From Phaeospirillum sp. (GTDB taxonomy: Bacteria > Pseudomonadota > Alphaproteobacteria > Rhodospirillales > Magnetospirillaceae), in contig JAUSFB010000032.1 of assembly GCA_030651575.1 (NCBI GenBank), forward strand, positions 148,001 to 212,000: a DNA stretch of 64,000 nt, given 5' to 3'. The notes below the pieces were generated by a model, which made no database searches, was not told the origin of the DNA, and was given only the letters and a program-made list of their open reading frames with translations. Made by a program: the position numbers and the translations under genes. Below, one piece after another: positions 24,547 to 34,796 of this stretch. Position 1 is the stretch's first letter. The number at the start of each line of letters is the position of its first letter.

Positions 24547-25710
24547 ATGAGCGCAAGACGGGGTGTCACCATTCTGGGCTCGACCGGGTCCATTGGCTGC
24601 AACACGGTCGAACTGGTCGAAGCACGTCCCGATCTCTACCGGGTCGAGGCGCTTGTCGCCAATTCACGGGTCGATATTCTGGTCGATCAGGCCAAGCGCC
24701 TGAAGGCCAAGCTGGCGGTCGTGGCGGACGAGGCGGCCTATCCCGCACTGAAGGAAGCCTTGGCCGGCAGTGGGATCGAGGCCGCCGCCGGGGCCAAGGC
24801 GGTGGTCGCCGCCGCCGAACTGCCCGCCGACTGGGTGATGGCTGCCATCGTCGGGGCCGCCGGTCTGGCGCCGACTCTCGCCGCGGTTCGTCGGGGAGCG
24901 GTGGTCGGTCTGGCCAACAAGGAATGTCTTGTCTGTGCCGGCCAGCTGATGATGGCCGAGGTTCAAAAACATAAGGCCACCCTGTTGCCGGTGGATTCCG
25001 AGCATTCGGCCATCTTCCAGGTTTTCGACTTTGACCAGCATGACAAGATCGAAAAAATCATCCTGACCGCGTCCGGTGGGCCGTTCCGCACCAAAAGCCG
25101 GGAGTTCATGGCCGATGTGACGCCGGAACAGGCGGTCGCCCATCCCAATTGGTCCATGGGGGCCAAGATTTCGGTGGATTCCGCTTCCATGTTCAACAAG
25201 GGGTTGGAGTTGATCGAGGCCCATCACCTGTTCGATATGCCGGAAGACCAGATCGATATCGTCGTTCACCCGCAGTCGGTGATTCACAGCCTTGTCGCCT
25301 ATGTGGATGGTTCGGTCCTGGCGCAGATGGGATCTCCCGACATGCGCACCCCCATCGCCTATGCGCTGGGATGGCCGAAGCGAATCAGTGCGCCGGTGCC
25401 GAAACTTGATTTGGCGGCCATCGCCACCCTGACTTTCGAGCCGCCCGACGCCTTGCGGTTTCCGTCGCTGCGTCTGGCCCGCTCGGCTCTGCGCGCCGGC
25501 GGTTCGGCCGCGGCGGTGATGAATGCCGCCAACGAGGTCGCCGTCGCGGCCTTTTTGGGCCGTCGCATCTCCTTTCTGGATATCGCCGAGGTGGTCGAGC
25601 GGACCATCGAGGGGGTCGAGCATTGTAATCTCGACTCTATTGACGATGTTCTTGCCCAGGACCAGGCGGCGCGTCAGTTCGCGTCCGCCGTGGTCGGGCG
25701 TACGTCCTGA
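24547..25710 (+). CDS. dxr: 1-deoxy-D-xylulose 5-phosphate reductoisomerase
   Basis: A 387-residue DXR, the NADPH- and metal-dependent second enzyme of the MEP isoprenoid pathway. Motifs are the NADPH loop GSTGSIGCNT at residues 11-20, VDSEHSAIFQ and ASGGPFRT (metal and substrate), HPNWSMGAKISVDSA, and NAANEVAVAAFL at the C-terminal part. It supplies precursors for uppS and the hopanoid genes in the same window. Confidence 0.98.
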   Translation: MSARRGVTILGSTGSIGCNTVELVEARPDLYRVEALVANSRVDILVDQAKRLKAKLAVVADEAAYPALKEALAGSGIEAAAGAKAVVAAAELPADWVMAAIVGAAGLAPTLAAVRRGAVVGLANKECLVCAGQLMMAEVQKHKATLLPVDSEHSAIFQVFDFDQHDKIEKIILTASGGPFRTKSREFMADVTPEQAVAHPNWSMGAKISVDSASMFNKGLELIEAHHLFDMPEDQIDIVVHPQSVIHSLVAYVDGSVLAQMGSPDMRTPIAYALGWPKRISAPVPKLDLAAIATLTFEPPDALRFPSLRLARSALRAGGSAAAVMNAANEVAVAAFLGRRISFLDIAEVVERTIEGVEHCNLDSIDDVLAQDQAARQFASAVVGRTS

Positions 25711-25722
25711 GTCCGGAGCACC

Positions 25723-26883
25723 ATGGAACTCTCCTCCCTATTGAATAGCGTGATCCACGGCGTCTGGTACTACGTGGTGATCTTCTTGTTGATTCTGACC
25801 ATCGTGGTGTTCATCCACGAAATGGGGCATTTCCTGGTGGCCCGTTGGAACGGGATCAAAGTCGATGTTTTTTCCATCGGCTTTGGGCCGGAGGTCTGGG
25901 GGTGGACCGACGTCAAGACCGGGACAAGGTGGCGGATCAGCCTGATTCCGCTGGGAGGGTATGTGAAGTTCTTCGGCGACGCCGATGCTTCCTCAACCAC
26001 CAGCGACGAGCGAGTCATGAGCGACGAGGAAAAGGCGGTCGCCTTTCAGCACAAGCGTGTCGGCCAACGCGCCGCCGTGGTGTTTGCCGGCCCGGCCGCC
26101 AATTTCGTGTTCGCCATTCTCGGTCTGGCCGGGATGTTCATGGTGCTGGGACAACCGGTAACCGAACCGGTTATCGGCAGCGTTCATTCCGGGACCGCGG
26201 CCGAGACGGCGGGGCTGAAGGCCGGCGACCGTATCATCGCCATCAATGGGCGGGCGGTCGTACGTTTCCAGGATATCCAGCGCATCGTCCGGTTGGAGAT
26301 CGAGCGTCCGCTGGAGCTTTCCATCCAGCGCGGCGACGAAACCCTGGCCATCTCGGCTCAGCCGCGGGTAATTCAGCGCAAGGGCGTCCTGGGCGACATG
26401 GAGAAGGTGCCGGTACTTGGCATCACCGCCAATCAGGCCAGCACCCGGATCATCACGCACGGCCCGGGCTCCGCCCTGGTGGAAGCCCTGCGCGAAACCG
26501 AGGGCATGATCCGTTCGACCTTCATCGGCATTGGGCAGATGGTCAACGGGACCCGTGATACCGATGAATTGGGAGGGCCGATCAGAATAGCCAAAGGGGC
26601 CGCCGAGGCTGCCCAGGTCGGATTGTCCAGCGTAGTCTTCTACACAATTTTGTTGTCACTGAATCTGGGTCTGATCAATCTTTTCCCAATCCCGGTTCTC
26701 GACGGCGGTCATCTTCTCTTCTATGCTTTCGAAGCGCTCCTTGGCCGCCCTCTGGGAGAGAGAGCCCAAGAATATGGTTTCCGAGTCGGGCTGTTTCTGG
26801 TATTGGCCTTAATGGTATTCGCCACCAGGAACGACATTGTCGCGTTGCCGGTTTGGGAAGTGGTGAAACAGCTGTTTTCGTGA
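25723..26883 (+). CDS. rseP: Site-2 intramembrane zinc metalloprotease RseP
   Basis: A 386-residue membrane protease that cleaves anti-sigma factors and signal-peptide remnants. The zinc motif HEMGH is at about residues 31-35 in the first helix, GGYVKFFGD follows, a PDZ domain covers roughly 125-200 (AGLKAGDRIIAINGR), and the second metal site is in NLFPIPVLDGGHL near residue 325. Four membrane segments fit the family. Position between dxr and bamA is the standard order. Confidence 0.96.
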   Translation: MELSSLLNSVIHGVWYYVVIFLLILTIVVFIHEMGHFLVARWNGIKVDVFSIGFGPEVWGWTDVKTGTRWRISLIPLGGYVKFFGDADASSTTSDERVMSDEEKAVAFQHKRVGQRAAVVFAGPAANFVFAILGLAGMFMVLGQPVTEPVIGSVHSGTAAETAGLKAGDRIIAINGRAVVRFQDIQRIVRLEIERPLELSIQRGDETLAISAQPRVIQRKGVLGDMEKVPVLGITANQASTRIITHGPGSALVEALRETEGMIRSTFIGIGQMVNGTRDTDELGGPIRIAKGAAEAAQVGLSSVVFYTILLSLNLGLINLFPIPVLDGGHLLFYAFEALLGRPLGERAQEYGFRVGLFLVLALMVFATRNDIVALPVWEVVKQLFS

Positions 26884-26927
26884 CCCGAGTCCGCGAATCG
26901 GCACTGCGGACTCGAAGGGGGGCCTCG

Positions 26928-29213
26928 ATGCGTTTCGTGCAGTGTACCGGTATTCTCATGGGCGCCACGTTGTTGTTTGGCGCGGCGGCTGGGGTCGCCC
27001 CCGCCCACGCCCAAGATGGCGGTCGCTTGCAGACCATCGTGATTCAGGGCACCCAGCGTATCGAGGTCGAGACCGTCAAGTCTTACATGGCGATCACGGA
27101 GGGCGATCTCTACGATGCCGATCGTGTCAACCGCTCGCTTAAGGCGCTGTTCAACACCGGTTTGTTCGCCGATGTGGCCATTCGCCGCGAAGGAAGCGAA
27201 CTGGTGGTCAGGGTGGTTGAAAATCCGATCATCAACCGCATCGCCTTCGAGGGGAACAAGCGCCTCAAGGACGAGCAGCTGACGTCCGAAGTCCAACTGC
27301 GGTCGCGGACCGTCTATACCCGAACCAAGGTTCAGGCCGACGTCAAGCGTATCCTTGAGCTTTACCGCCGCAGCGGCCGTTTCGCCGCCACGGTCGAGCC
27401 CAAGCTGATCCAGTTGGAACAAAATCGCGTCGATCTGGTCTATGAGATCAGCGAGGGGCAGCCAACCTATGTGCGGCGTATTTCATTCGTAGGAAACAAG
27501 CGCTATGACGAGGATCGTCTGCGCCAGATCCTTCAGACCAAGGAGGAGCGGTGGTACCGCTTCCTTTCATCCGACGACACCTATGATCCCGACCGGGTCA
27601 CCTATGACCGGGAATTGATGCGTCGCTTTTATCTCAAGCGCGGCTTTGCCGATTTCCGGGTTGCGTCCGCCATCGCGGAACTGACCCCCAATCGCGAAGG
27701 CTTCTTCATCACCTACACCATCGATGAAGGCGATCGCTATAAGTTCGGCAAGTCCACCGTCAACGCCACCATCAAGGACCTTAAGGCGGAGGATCTTCAG
27801 CCTCTGGTCGTGAGCGAGGAGGGTGACTGGTATAACGCCGATCAGGTCGAAGATATCGTCCAAAAGCTTACGGACGCCGTCGGGACCAAGGGATTCGCCT
27901 TTGTCGATGTGCGCCCCCAGGTCAATCGCAACCGCGAAACCAAGACGATCGACGTCTCCTATGACGTCCAGGAAGGCCCGCGCGTTTTTGTCGAGCGCAT
28001 CGACATCACCGGCAATGTGCGGACCCTGGACAAGGTGATTCGCCGTGAATTCCGCCTGATCGAAGGCGACGCGTTCAATTCCGCCAAGCTGCGTCGGTCG
28101 CGCCAGCGTTTGAAGGATCTTAATTTCTTCGAGAAGGCCGAGGTGACCAACATCCCGTCGGAGACCGCTCCCGACCGCACGATCATCAAGGTCGATGTTC
28201 AGGAGAAATCCACTGGAGAACTGACCTTCGGCGTCGGCTGGTCGAGCCAGATCGGCCCGATGATCGAAGCCTCGCTCCGCGAACGCAATTTGCTGGGACG
28301 TGGTCAGGACGTGAAGCTATCGGGGATGCTGGGCCTACGGCGGACCTCGATCGAGTTCTCCTTTACCGAGCCCTACTTCCTGGAGCGCGATATTGCCGCC
28401 GGCTTTGACATCTTTGCCGTCGATCGCAAGTTGCAGCAGCAGAGTTCTTACAACGCCAACACGCTTGGCGGCGATATTCGCGTCGGTTACCAGATCACCG
28501 AGCCGTTGCGCCAGGACTGGAGATACACGCTCAAGCAGGACACTGTTAAAGGCGTCAACAGTTCATCGCCCTATGTCCTTGATCAGATTGGCGCGCATGT
28601 GACGTCATCGATCATGCAGATGGTCACCTATGACCTGCGCGATAGCAGAATCGAGCCGACCGAAGGCTACTTCATCCGGGGAAGTACCGAATTCGCCGGC
28701 CTTGGCGGCGACACCCGCTATCTCCGTGGGGTCGCGAACGGTGGTCAATACTTTACCCTGATGGATCAAGTTATCCTTGGCCTTACCGGGAGTGGTACGT
28801 ACATCTATGGTTTGGGCGAGCGGGTCCGGATTACGGACCGCGTATATGCTGGCGGCGATAACCTGCGCGGTTTCGCCACCGGCGGCGTCAGCCCCCGCGA
28901 CAAGAATACGGGTGACGCCATCGGTGGCGTCTGGATGACGACGGGATCGGCCCAAGTCAAGTTCCCCATTGGACTGCCCGAGGAATTCGGGGTGTTGGGC
29001 GAGGCCTTTACCGATGTCGGCACGGTTGGTCCCACGGACGTCGCCAATCTCGGCGGTGTCGATCAGTCCAGTTCGCTCCGCGCGGCGGTGGGCTTCGGCG
29101 TGTCCTGGAAATCTCCCATGGGGCCGATCGCGGTCGATCTTGGTTTCCCCATCATGAAGGAATCCTTCGACAAGACGGAGATGTTCAAGTTCAACTTTGG
29201 CACCAAGTTCTGA
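26928..29213 (+). CDS. bamA: Outer-membrane assembly protein BamA
   Basis: A 761-residue Omp85 protein, the core of the beta-barrel assembly machine. A signal peptide ends near GVAPAHAQ (residue 30). Five POTRA domains span roughly 32-420, recognisable from repeats such as INRIAFEGNKRLKDE and VRRISFVGNKRYDED. The C-terminal barrel closes with the phenylalanine-ended strand FKFNFGTKF, and VYAGGDNLRGF holds the conserved barrel loop family motif. The start at 26928 follows GGGGGGCC and gives a normal signal peptide. Confidence 0.97.
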   Translation: MRFVQCTGILMGATLLFGAAAGVAPAHAQDGGRLQTIVIQGTQRIEVETVKSYMAITEGDLYDADRVNRSLKALFNTGLFADVAIRREGSELVVRVVENPIINRIAFEGNKRLKDEQLTSEVQLRSRTVYTRTKVQADVKRILELYRRSGRFAATVEPKLIQLEQNRVDLVYEISEGQPTYVRRISFVGNKRYDEDRLRQILQTKEERWYRFLSSDDTYDPDRVTYDRELMRRFYLKRGFADFRVASAIAELTPNREGFFITYTIDEGDRYKFGKSTVNATIKDLKAEDLQPLVVSEEGDWYNADQVEDIVQKLTDAVGTKGFAFVDVRPQVNRNRETKTIDVSYDVQEGPRVFVERIDITGNVRTLDKVIRREFRLIEGDAFNSAKLRRSRQRLKDLNFFEKAEVTNIPSETAPDRTIIKVDVQEKSTGELTFGVGWSSQIGPMIEASLRERNLLGRGQDVKLSGMLGLRRTSIEFSFTEPYFLERDIAAGFDIFAVDRKLQQQSSYNANTLGGDIRVGYQITEPLRQDWRYTLKQDTVKGVNSSSPYVLDQIGAHVTSSIMQMVTYDLRDSRIEPTEGYFIRGSTEFAGLGGDTRYLRGVANGGQYFTLMDQVILGLTGSGTYIYGLGERVRITDRVYAGGDNLRGFATGGVSPRDKNTGDAIGGVWMTTGSAQVKFPIGLPEEFGVLGEAFTDVGTVGPTDVANLGGVDQSSSLRAAVGFGVSWKSPMGPIAVDLGFPIMKESFDKTEMFKFNFGTKF

Positions 29214-29250
29214 TGCCAAGGCCTGATGTGCCCACCCGCCATATGAAGGC

Positions 29251-29276
29251 CCCGGTGATTGGTTGCGATCACCGGG
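29251..29276 (+). terminator. Hairpin after bamA
   Basis: CCCGGTGAT (29251-29259) pairs with ATCACCGGG (29268-29276) over an 8-base loop, 38 bases after the bamA stop. It is followed by ATTTGG, a weak U tract, so it is at most a partial terminator before skp. Confidence 0.45.
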
Positions 29277-29350
29277 ATTTGGCCGAAGTCATCAGGGCGT
29301 GACGTTGCAGTCTTGGCCAGAACCACGGATCGGTGAGGACCATCTTTAAA

Positions 29351-29977
29351 ATGATTACCCGATTCGGAATGCGGGCAGCGACGACCGCGGTTACTTTCGT
29401 GGCGGCCCTGTTCTGGGCCGCGCCGGCCCCTGCCCAGAAGCAGGGGCCGGCCCCGGTTGTCATTATCATTGTCGATGTTCAGATGGCCCAGCGCGAGTCG
29501 CTGGCCGGCAAGGCGCTGATCGCCCAGCGGGACAAGTTTCAGCAGAGCTTTCAAAGCGACTTCAATTCCACGCGTCAGCAGTTGCAGGCCAGTGATCAGG
29601 AACTTGCCCGGCAAAAGGCGGCGATCCCCCAGGATGCTTATGATCAAAAGGCCAAGGCGCTGGAGCAGCAGGTCATCGCTTTTCAACGTCGAACCCAAGT
29701 TGCCGTCAGGGCGCTGGAGAAATCGACCGAAGTGGCCTCTGCCGAAATGATGAACGCCATTCTCAACATCACCGGCGAGATCGCCAACGAGATGGGGGCG
29801 AATCTTGTTCTTCCCAAGCAGCAAGTGGTGCTGCACGAGCCGCGCATGGATGTAACCCCCATGGTGATCGAGCGACTCAATCGCAGGGTGCCAACCGTTA
29901 ATTTCCCCGTTCCCGTTGTTGACGATTCCCCCGCTTCCGCCGCGTCCTCCGCCGCAACCAAATCCGGTAAGAAATAA
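29351..29977 (+). CDS. skp: Periplasmic chaperone OmpH/Skp family
   Basis: A 208-residue secreted protein: signal peptide to about residue 27 (WAAPAPAQK), a strand [15 protein letters not shown], and a long coiled coil from about 60 to 130 rich in Gln, Lys and Ala, then a second strand region. Skp holds unfolded outer-membrane proteins for BamA, and the gene's place after bamA and before lpxD is the usual one. The ATG at 29351 is preferred over the GTG at 29333. The proline/alanine/serine tail is longer than in E. coli Skp. Confidence 0.88.
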   Translation: MITRFGMRAATTAVTFVAALFWAAPAPAQKQGPAPVVIIIVDVQMAQRESLAGKALIAQRDKFQQSFQSDFNSTRQQLQASDQELARQKAAIPQDAYDQKAKALEQQVIAFQRRTQVAVRALEKSTEVASAEMMNAILNITGEIANEMGANLVLPKQQVVLHEPRMDVTPMVIERLNRRVPTVNFPVPVVDDSPASAASSAATKSGKK

Positions 29978-29981
29978 CACC

Positions 29982-31001
29982 ATGGCCGATCCCAGGTTTT
30001 TTACGGTCGCTGGACCGTTCACGCTGGCTGCACTGACGGAGCTGTCGGGCGCCAAGTTGTCCACCGCTGGCGATGCCGCCAGGCTGTTCCGCGATGTCTC
30101 TCCGCTGGAGACGGCTGGAGCCGACAACGTTTCATTTCTCGACAATAAAAAGTATGTGGCGGCATTCCAGGCGAGCAAGGCGGGGTTATGCGTCGTCGCG
30201 CCAGAAATGGCGGATAAGGCTCCGGATGGTATGATATTGCTGCTGGCCGCCGACCCGTACCGGGCCTATGCCCGCATCGCTCAGGCATTCTATCCAATCG
30301 CCTCTCCCGAGGCTTGGGTGGCGCCGACGGCATGGGTTGATCCCTCCGCCAAGATCGGCGATGGTTGCCGGATCGAGCCGGGCGCGGTGATCTGGGCCAA
30401 TGCCGAGATCGGCGCCCGATGCCGGATCGGCGCCAATGCGGTGATCGGCGACGGCGTGGTGATCGGCGACGATTCCGTGATCGGGGCCACCGCCACCGTG
30501 TCTCATGCCCTCCTGGGGCGCAAGGTGACGATCTATCCCGGCGCGCGGATCGGGCAGGATGGGTTTGGCTTCGCCATGGGGCCGGAAGGGCACCTTAAGG
30601 TTCCGCAGTTGGGTCGCGTGATCATCGGCAACGGTGTCGAGATCGGGGCCAATGCCACCATCGACCGAGGCGCCGGACCTGACACCGTCATTGGCGATGG
30701 CTGCATGATAGACAACCTGGTCCAGATTGGGCACAACGTCCAACTTGGGCGTGGATGTGTGATTGTGGCCCAGGTCGGCATTTCGGGATCGACCCGCATG
30801 GGGGATTTCGTCGCGGCTGGTGGGCAGGCAGGAATTACCGGCCACCTCAAAATCGGTTCCGGCGCGCGGATCGCGGCTCAGTCCGGCGTGATGCGTGACA
30901 TCGGCCCGGGGGAGACCGTGGGAGGGGCGCCAGCGGTCCCCATGGCGGATTGGCTGCGTCAAAGCGCCATTCTTGGTAAGATGGCGCGTAAGAAATCTTA
31001 A
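29982..31001 (+). CDS. lpxD: UDP-3-O-acylglucosamine N-acyltransferase LpxD
   Basis: A 339-residue acyltransferase adding the second, N-linked acyl chain in lipid A synthesis. The N-terminal LpxD domain (1-100) is followed by a left-handed beta-helix of isoleucine-rich hexapeptides (about 110-310), for example [16 protein letters not shown]. The catalytic His is in [11 protein letters not shown] near residue 250. The start at 29982 is 4 bases after the skp stop. Confidence 0.97.
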   Translation: MADPRFFTVAGPFTLAALTELSGAKLSTAGDAARLFRDVSPLETAGADNVSFLDNKKYVAAFQASKAGLCVVAPEMADKAPDGMILLLAADPYRAYARIAQAFYPIASPEAWVAPTAWVDPSAKIGDGCRIEPGAVIWANAEIGARCRIGANAVIGDGVVIGDDSVIGATATVSHALLGRKVTIYPGARIGQDGFGFAMGPEGHLKVPQLGRVIIGNGVEIGANATIDRGAGPDTVIGDGCMIDNLVQIGHNVQLGRGCVIVAQVGISGSTRMGDFVAAGGQAGITGHLKIGSGARIAAQSGVMRDIGPGETVGGAPAVPMADWLRQSAILGKMARKKS

Positions 31002-31058
31002 TCTGTTCGGGTTCCAAAAGGGCCGGGCAAGGGTTGTATCGACAGGGCAGGACGACAC

Positions 31059-31523
31059 ATGGACACCACCGTCAACGACCAGGGTAAGGTCATCGACATC
31101 AGCCGGATCATCGAGATGATCCCGCATCGCTATCCGTTCCTTATGGTGGATCGGGTTATCAATGTCGTAGCCAACGAAAGCGCCGTCGGCATCAAGAACG
31201 TCACGATCAACGAACCGTTCTTTCAAGGCCACTTTCCCTCGCGGCCGGTTTTTCCGGGAGTGCTGATCATCGAGGCCATGGCGCAGACCGCCGCGGTTCT
31301 GGTGGTGGAGACGCTGGGGCAATCGGCCGAGGGAAAGCTGGTCTACTTCATGAGCGTCGAGAACTGCCGCTTTCGCAAGCCGGTCGGACCGGGCGATCAG
31401 TTGCACATCCATGTCGTCAAGGAACGTAGCCGCGGCAATGTCTGGAAGTTCCGGGGCGAAGCCAAGGTCGGTGAGACGCTGGTGGCCGAAGCGACCTATG
31501 CCGCGATGATTCTGGACGAATAG
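31059..31523 (+). CDS. fabZ: 3-hydroxyacyl-ACP dehydratase FabZ
   Basis: A 154-residue hot-dog-fold dehydratase of fatty acid elongation. The active-site His and Glu are in [22 protein letters not shown] (split here: FQGHFP and [11 protein letters not shown]), with [13 protein letters not shown] at the N-terminus. It consumes the same 3-hydroxyacyl-ACP pool used by LpxA and LpxD, which explains its place between them. Confidence 0.97.
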   Translation: MDTTVNDQGKVIDISRIIEMIPHRYPFLMVDRVINVVANESAVGIKNVTINEPFFQGHFPSRPVFPGVLIIEAMAQTAAVLVVETLGQSAEGKLVYFMSVENCRFRKPVGPGDQLHIHVVKERSRGNVWKFRGEAKVGETLVAEATYAAMILDE

Positions 31524-31529
31524 GGCGCA

Positions 31530-32333
31530 ATGACAAACATCCATCCCACCGCGATTATCGACGCCAAGGCCGAGATTGCCGCTTCGGCGCTGATCGGTCC
31601 TTACTGTGTCGTCGGCCCTGATGTCCAACTCGGCGATTCCGTCGAGTTGGTCTCTCATGTGGCCGTGGCCGGACGTACCAAGATCGGTGCCGGCACCCGT
31701 ATCTTTCCCTTCGCTTCCATCGGACATCGGCCGCAGGACTTGAAATTCCGCGGGGAGCCATCGACGCTGGAGATCGGCCAGAACAACCAGATTCGTGAGC
31801 ATGTGACCATGAATCCGGGAACCGAGGGCGGCGGCATGGTCACCCGGGTGGGCAATGACTGCCTGTTCATGGCCAGCGCCCATGTGGCGCATGACTGCAT
31901 TTTGGGCGACAACGTCATCATGGCCAACAACGCCACCTTGGCCGGGCACGTGACGGTTGGCGAGTTCGCCTTTCTGGGCGGGCTGTCGGCGGTGCACCAG
32001 TTCGTGCGAATCGGCCGCCACGCCATGATCGGCGGCATGTCGGGTGTCGAGGCCGATGTCATTCCATTCGGCACGGTGATCGGCAATCGTGCCTGCCTCA
32101 ACGGCCTTAATATCGTCGGATTGAAGCGGCGGGGGTTCTCGCGCGATGACATCCACACTCTTCGCAACGCCTACCGCCTGCTGTTTGCCCCGGAGGGCAC
32201 GCTGCAGGAACGTCTGTCCGATGTGGAGGAGCAATTTAAGGGGAATGACGTGGTGATGGAGATCGTCGCCTTCATCCGCTCTGATTCGTCGCGCTCTCTC
32301 AGCACGCCCAAATTCAGTGGCGATGCGACCTAA
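31530..32333 (+). CDS. lpxA: Acyl-ACP--UDP-N-acetylglucosamine O-acyltransferase LpxA
   Basis: A 267-residue hexapeptide acyltransferase that performs the first step of lipid A synthesis. The left-handed helix runs from about residue 5 to 185. The catalytic His is in ASAHVAHDCILGDN near residue 120, and GGLSAVHQFVRIG holds the acyl-chain ruler region. The C-terminal helical domain has KRRGFSRDDI. It starts 6 bases after fabZ and overlaps lpxI. Confidence 0.97.
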   Translation: MTNIHPTAIIDAKAEIAASALIGPYCVVGPDVQLGDSVELVSHVAVAGRTKIGAGTRIFPFASIGHRPQDLKFRGEPSTLEIGQNNQIREHVTMNPGTEGGGMVTRVGNDCLFMASAHVAHDCILGDNVIMANNATLAGHVTVGEFAFLGGLSAVHQFVRIGRHAMIGGMSGVEADVIPFGTVIGNRACLNGLNIVGLKRRGFSRDDIHTLRNAYRLLFAPEGTLQERLSDVEEQFKGNDVVMEIVAFIRSDSSRSLSTPKFSGDAT

Positions 32334-33144
32334 GCTTGGTATCGTGGCGGGAGGAGGCGAGTTTCCTGGGCTCGTCGCCGCCGCTTGTCGGGCCGAGGGG
32401 CGCGAGTTTCATATCCTGGCGTTGAACGGTCACGCCGACCCGGTGGTGATCGGCGACGCACCGGCCGATTGGATTCGCCTGGGCGAGGCCGGGACCGGCT
32501 TCGAGAGATTGCGTCGGGCCGGCGTCGTCGAAGTGCTGATGATCGGGCCGGTGCGCCGCCCATCGCTCAGTGAACTCGCCCCCGATTTCCGGACCGCCAA
32601 ATTCTTTGCCAAAGTCGGGTTTAAAGCCTTGGGAGATGATGGCTTGCTGCGGGCGGTGGTGAGGGAATTGGAGCATGAGGGCTTTCGGGTGGTGGGGGTC
32701 GACGAGGTTCTGTCCGATTGTCTGGCTGTGTCGGGCCTTTACGGAACCATCGCCCCCGACCCCCAGGCCGAAGCCGATATCGCCCGTGGGATCGAGGTTG
32801 CCCGGGGGCTTGGCGCCCTGGATGTCGGGCAGGCGGTGGTGGTCCAGCAGGGCATCGTTCTCGGAGTCGAGGCGATCGAGGGAACTGACCAACTGCTGCG
32901 CCGCTGCGGCGCCCTGGCCCGTGACGGACTTGGTGGAGTCTTGGTGAAAGTCAGGAAACCGGGGCAGGATCGTCGGGTCGATCTACCGACCATCGGTTCC
33001 GTAACGGTGCGCGAGGCCGCGGCCGCCGGCCTGCGCGGGATTGCGGTGGAAGCCGGCGGAGCCCTGGTTCTTGGCCGCGATGCGGTGACGGCGGAGGCGG
33101 ACCGCCTGGGCCTCTTCATTCGTGGCGTCGAGATCGCCCCATGA
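32323..33144 (+). CDS. lpxI: UDP-2,3-diacylglucosamine pyrophosphatase LpxI
   Basis: A 273-residue protein of the LpxI (DUF1009) family, which hydrolyses UDP-2,3-diacylglucosamine to lipid X and UMP, replacing LpxH in many alphaproteobacteria. Recognisable are LGIVAGGGEFPGLVAAACR at the start, DVGQAVVVQQGIVLGVEAIEG in the middle, and the closing VEAGGALVLGRD. The ATG at 32323 overlaps the end of lpxA; a GTG two codons earlier (32317) is also possible. The product feeds LpxB, encoded next. Confidence 0.92.
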   Translation: MRPKLGIVAGGGEFPGLVAAACRAEGREFHILALNGHADPVVIGDAPADWIRLGEAGTGFERLRRAGVVEVLMIGPVRRPSLSELAPDFRTAKFFAKVGFKALGDDGLLRAVVRELEHEGFRVVGVDEVLSDCLAVSGLYGTIAPDPQAEADIARGIEVARGLGALDVGQAVVVQQGIVLGVEAIEGTDQLLRRCGALARDGLGGVLVKVRKPGQDRRVDLPTIGSVTVREAAAAGLRGIAVEAGGALVLGRDAVTAEADRLGLFIRGVEIAP

Positions 33145-34319
33145 ACGCGAGCGAGGGGCCACTGATCTACATAATTGCCGGGGAGCCTTCGGGCGACTTG
33201 CTCGGTGGCCGTTTGATGGCGGCCTTGAAGGCTGGCGCCAATGGAGCAGTTCGCTTCGCCGGCATCGGCGGCGAGACCATGCGGGCCGAAGGGCTGCACA
33301 GCCTGTTTCCCATGACAGAGTTGTCGGTGATGGGGTTGGTCGAGGTTTTGCCCCGCCTTCCCAACATCCTGCGCCGGATAAAACTTACCCTTTCCGATAT
33401 CGAAACGAAGCGCCCGGATGCGGTTCTGACCATTGACTCCTGGGGCTTCACCGGGCGGATTCACGGCGGACTGAAGAAGCGGGGATCGACGATTCCCCGT
33501 ATTCACTATGTTGCCCCCATGGTTTGGGCCTGGAAGTCGGGACGAACCAAGACCCTGGCGCGAGTGCTGGACCTGTTGCTGACCCTGTTGCCGAACGAGC
33601 CGGAATGGTTCGAGAAGGAGGGGCTTCGCTCCGTTCATGTCGGGCATCCGGTGATCGAGGGGGGGGCGGGACGGGGGGATGGGCCAGGATTCCGCACCCG
33701 TCACGGAATTTCAGCCGAGGCGAAGGTTGTTTGCGTCCTCCCCGGCAGCCGTCATTCCGAAACCGCCAAGCTGTTGCCTCCCTTCGCCGCTACCCTGGCG
33801 ATCCTGGCGTGCCGGCATCCCGACCTGATCGCGGTGGTACCGACCGTGGAAACCGTGGCCGAGGAGGTTGCCGCCGCCGCGCGGTTCTGGCCATTGCCGA
33901 CCATAGTCATCCGGGGGGCGGCCGAAAAGCATGACGCCTTTGCCGCCTGCGATGTGGCCTTGGCCGCCTCGGGAACGGTCGCATTGGAACTGGCCATGGC
34001 CGGCTTGCCGGCCGTGATCACCTACAAGGTCTCGAAGCTGTCGGCTTTTGTCGCCACCCGTTTCCTGGGCCTCAGCCTGAAATTCGTCACCCTGGTCAAT
34101 ATCTTGGTTGACGAGCCGGTGATGCCGGAACTGTTGCAAGACCGCTGCCGGCCGGATGCTCTGGCCGAGGCGGTCGATCACCTGCTGGGCGATCCTGCCG
34201 CCCGCGAGGCCCAGAGATCGGGGGCGCGCCGCGCCCTGGCCAAGCTGGGATTGGGAGGGCGCAGCCCAAGCGCCCGAGCTGCGGAGACAGTCTTGGACTT
34301 TATCGGAGAAAAACGATGA
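33141..34319 (+). CDS. lpxB: Lipid-A-disaccharide synthase LpxB
   Basis: A 392-residue family 19 glycosyltransferase that joins lipid X and UDP-2,3-diacylglucosamine. Motifs are IIAGEPSGDLLGGRLMAAL at the N-terminus, IHYVAPMVWAWKSGR near residue 120, and VLPGSRHSETAKLLP near 195. Start and stop overlap neighbours by 4 bases on both sides, so lpxI-lpxB-gloA are translationally linked. Confidence 0.96.
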   Translation: MNASEGPLIYIIAGEPSGDLLGGRLMAALKAGANGAVRFAGIGGETMRAEGLHSLFPMTELSVMGLVEVLPRLPNILRRIKLTLSDIETKRPDAVLTIDSWGFTGRIHGGLKKRGSTIPRIHYVAPMVWAWKSGRTKTLARVLDLLLTLLPNEPEWFEKEGLRSVHVGHPVIEGGAGRGDGPGFRTRHGISAEAKVVCVLPGSRHSETAKLLPPFAATLAILACRHPDLIAVVPTVETVAEEVAAAARFWPLPTIVIRGAAEKHDAFAACDVALAASGTVALELAMAGLPAVITYKVSKLSAFVATRFLGLSLKFVTLVNILVDEPVMPELLQDRCRPDALAEAVDHLLGDPAAREAQRSGARRALAKLGLGGRSPSARAAETVLDFIGEKR

Positions 34320-34714
34320 CCTCACCCGACTGGCGTTTTCTTCATACCATGATCCGGGTTGGTGATTTGGACCGTTCCATCGACTTTTACACCCGGCTGC
34401 TGGGAATGAAGTTGCTTCGTCGTCAGGACTTCCCCGAGGGACGGTTTACCCTGGCCTTCGTCGGTTATGGCGCGGAAACCGATCATACCGTGGTCGAACT
34501 GACCCATAATTGGGACACCGCCTCCTACGATCTGGGGACGGGGTTTGGTCACTTGGCGCTTGGTGTGGCCGATATCCATGGGGCCTGCGGGAAACTGGCG
34601 GAGGAGGGGGCCAAGATCGTACGCGCTCCCGCGCCGATGAAACACGGATCTACCATCATCGCCTTCATCGAAGACCCCGATGGATATCGTATTGAGCTTA
34701 TAGAAAAACCTTGA
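34316..34714 (+). CDS. gloA: Lactoylglutathione lyase (glyoxalase I)
   Basis: A 132-residue glyoxalase I that turns the methylglyoxal-glutathione hemithioacetal into lactoylglutathione. The vicinal oxygen chelate fold is shown by HTMIRVGDLDRSIDFYTR, VVELTHNW, GFGHLALGV and AFIEDPDGYRIELIE, which include the two His and two Glu metal ligands. It overlaps lpxB by 4 bases. A small AAACCTT/AAGGTTT hairpin (34706-34727) spans its stop codon and may weakly terminate transcription. Confidence 0.95.
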   Translation: MTSPDWRFLHTMIRVGDLDRSIDFYTRLLGMKLLRRQDFPEGRFTLAFVGYGAETDHTVVELTHNWDTASYDLGTGFGHLALGVADIHGACGKLAEEGAKIVRAPAPMKHGSTIIAFIEDPDGYRIELIEKP

Positions 34715-34796
34715 TTTATTAAGGTTTGTGCTGCCGGGTGAATGGGTTCTAGGTTCGGCTGCCTTCAGTTTATAATTTCTGAATAAGTGGATTGGC

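Noticed and set aside
30186-32234. 682-residue open frame on the minus strand
   Set aside because: Antisense shadow crossing lpxD, fabZ and lpxA; its His/Asp-rich pattern mirrors the hexapeptide-repeat codons.
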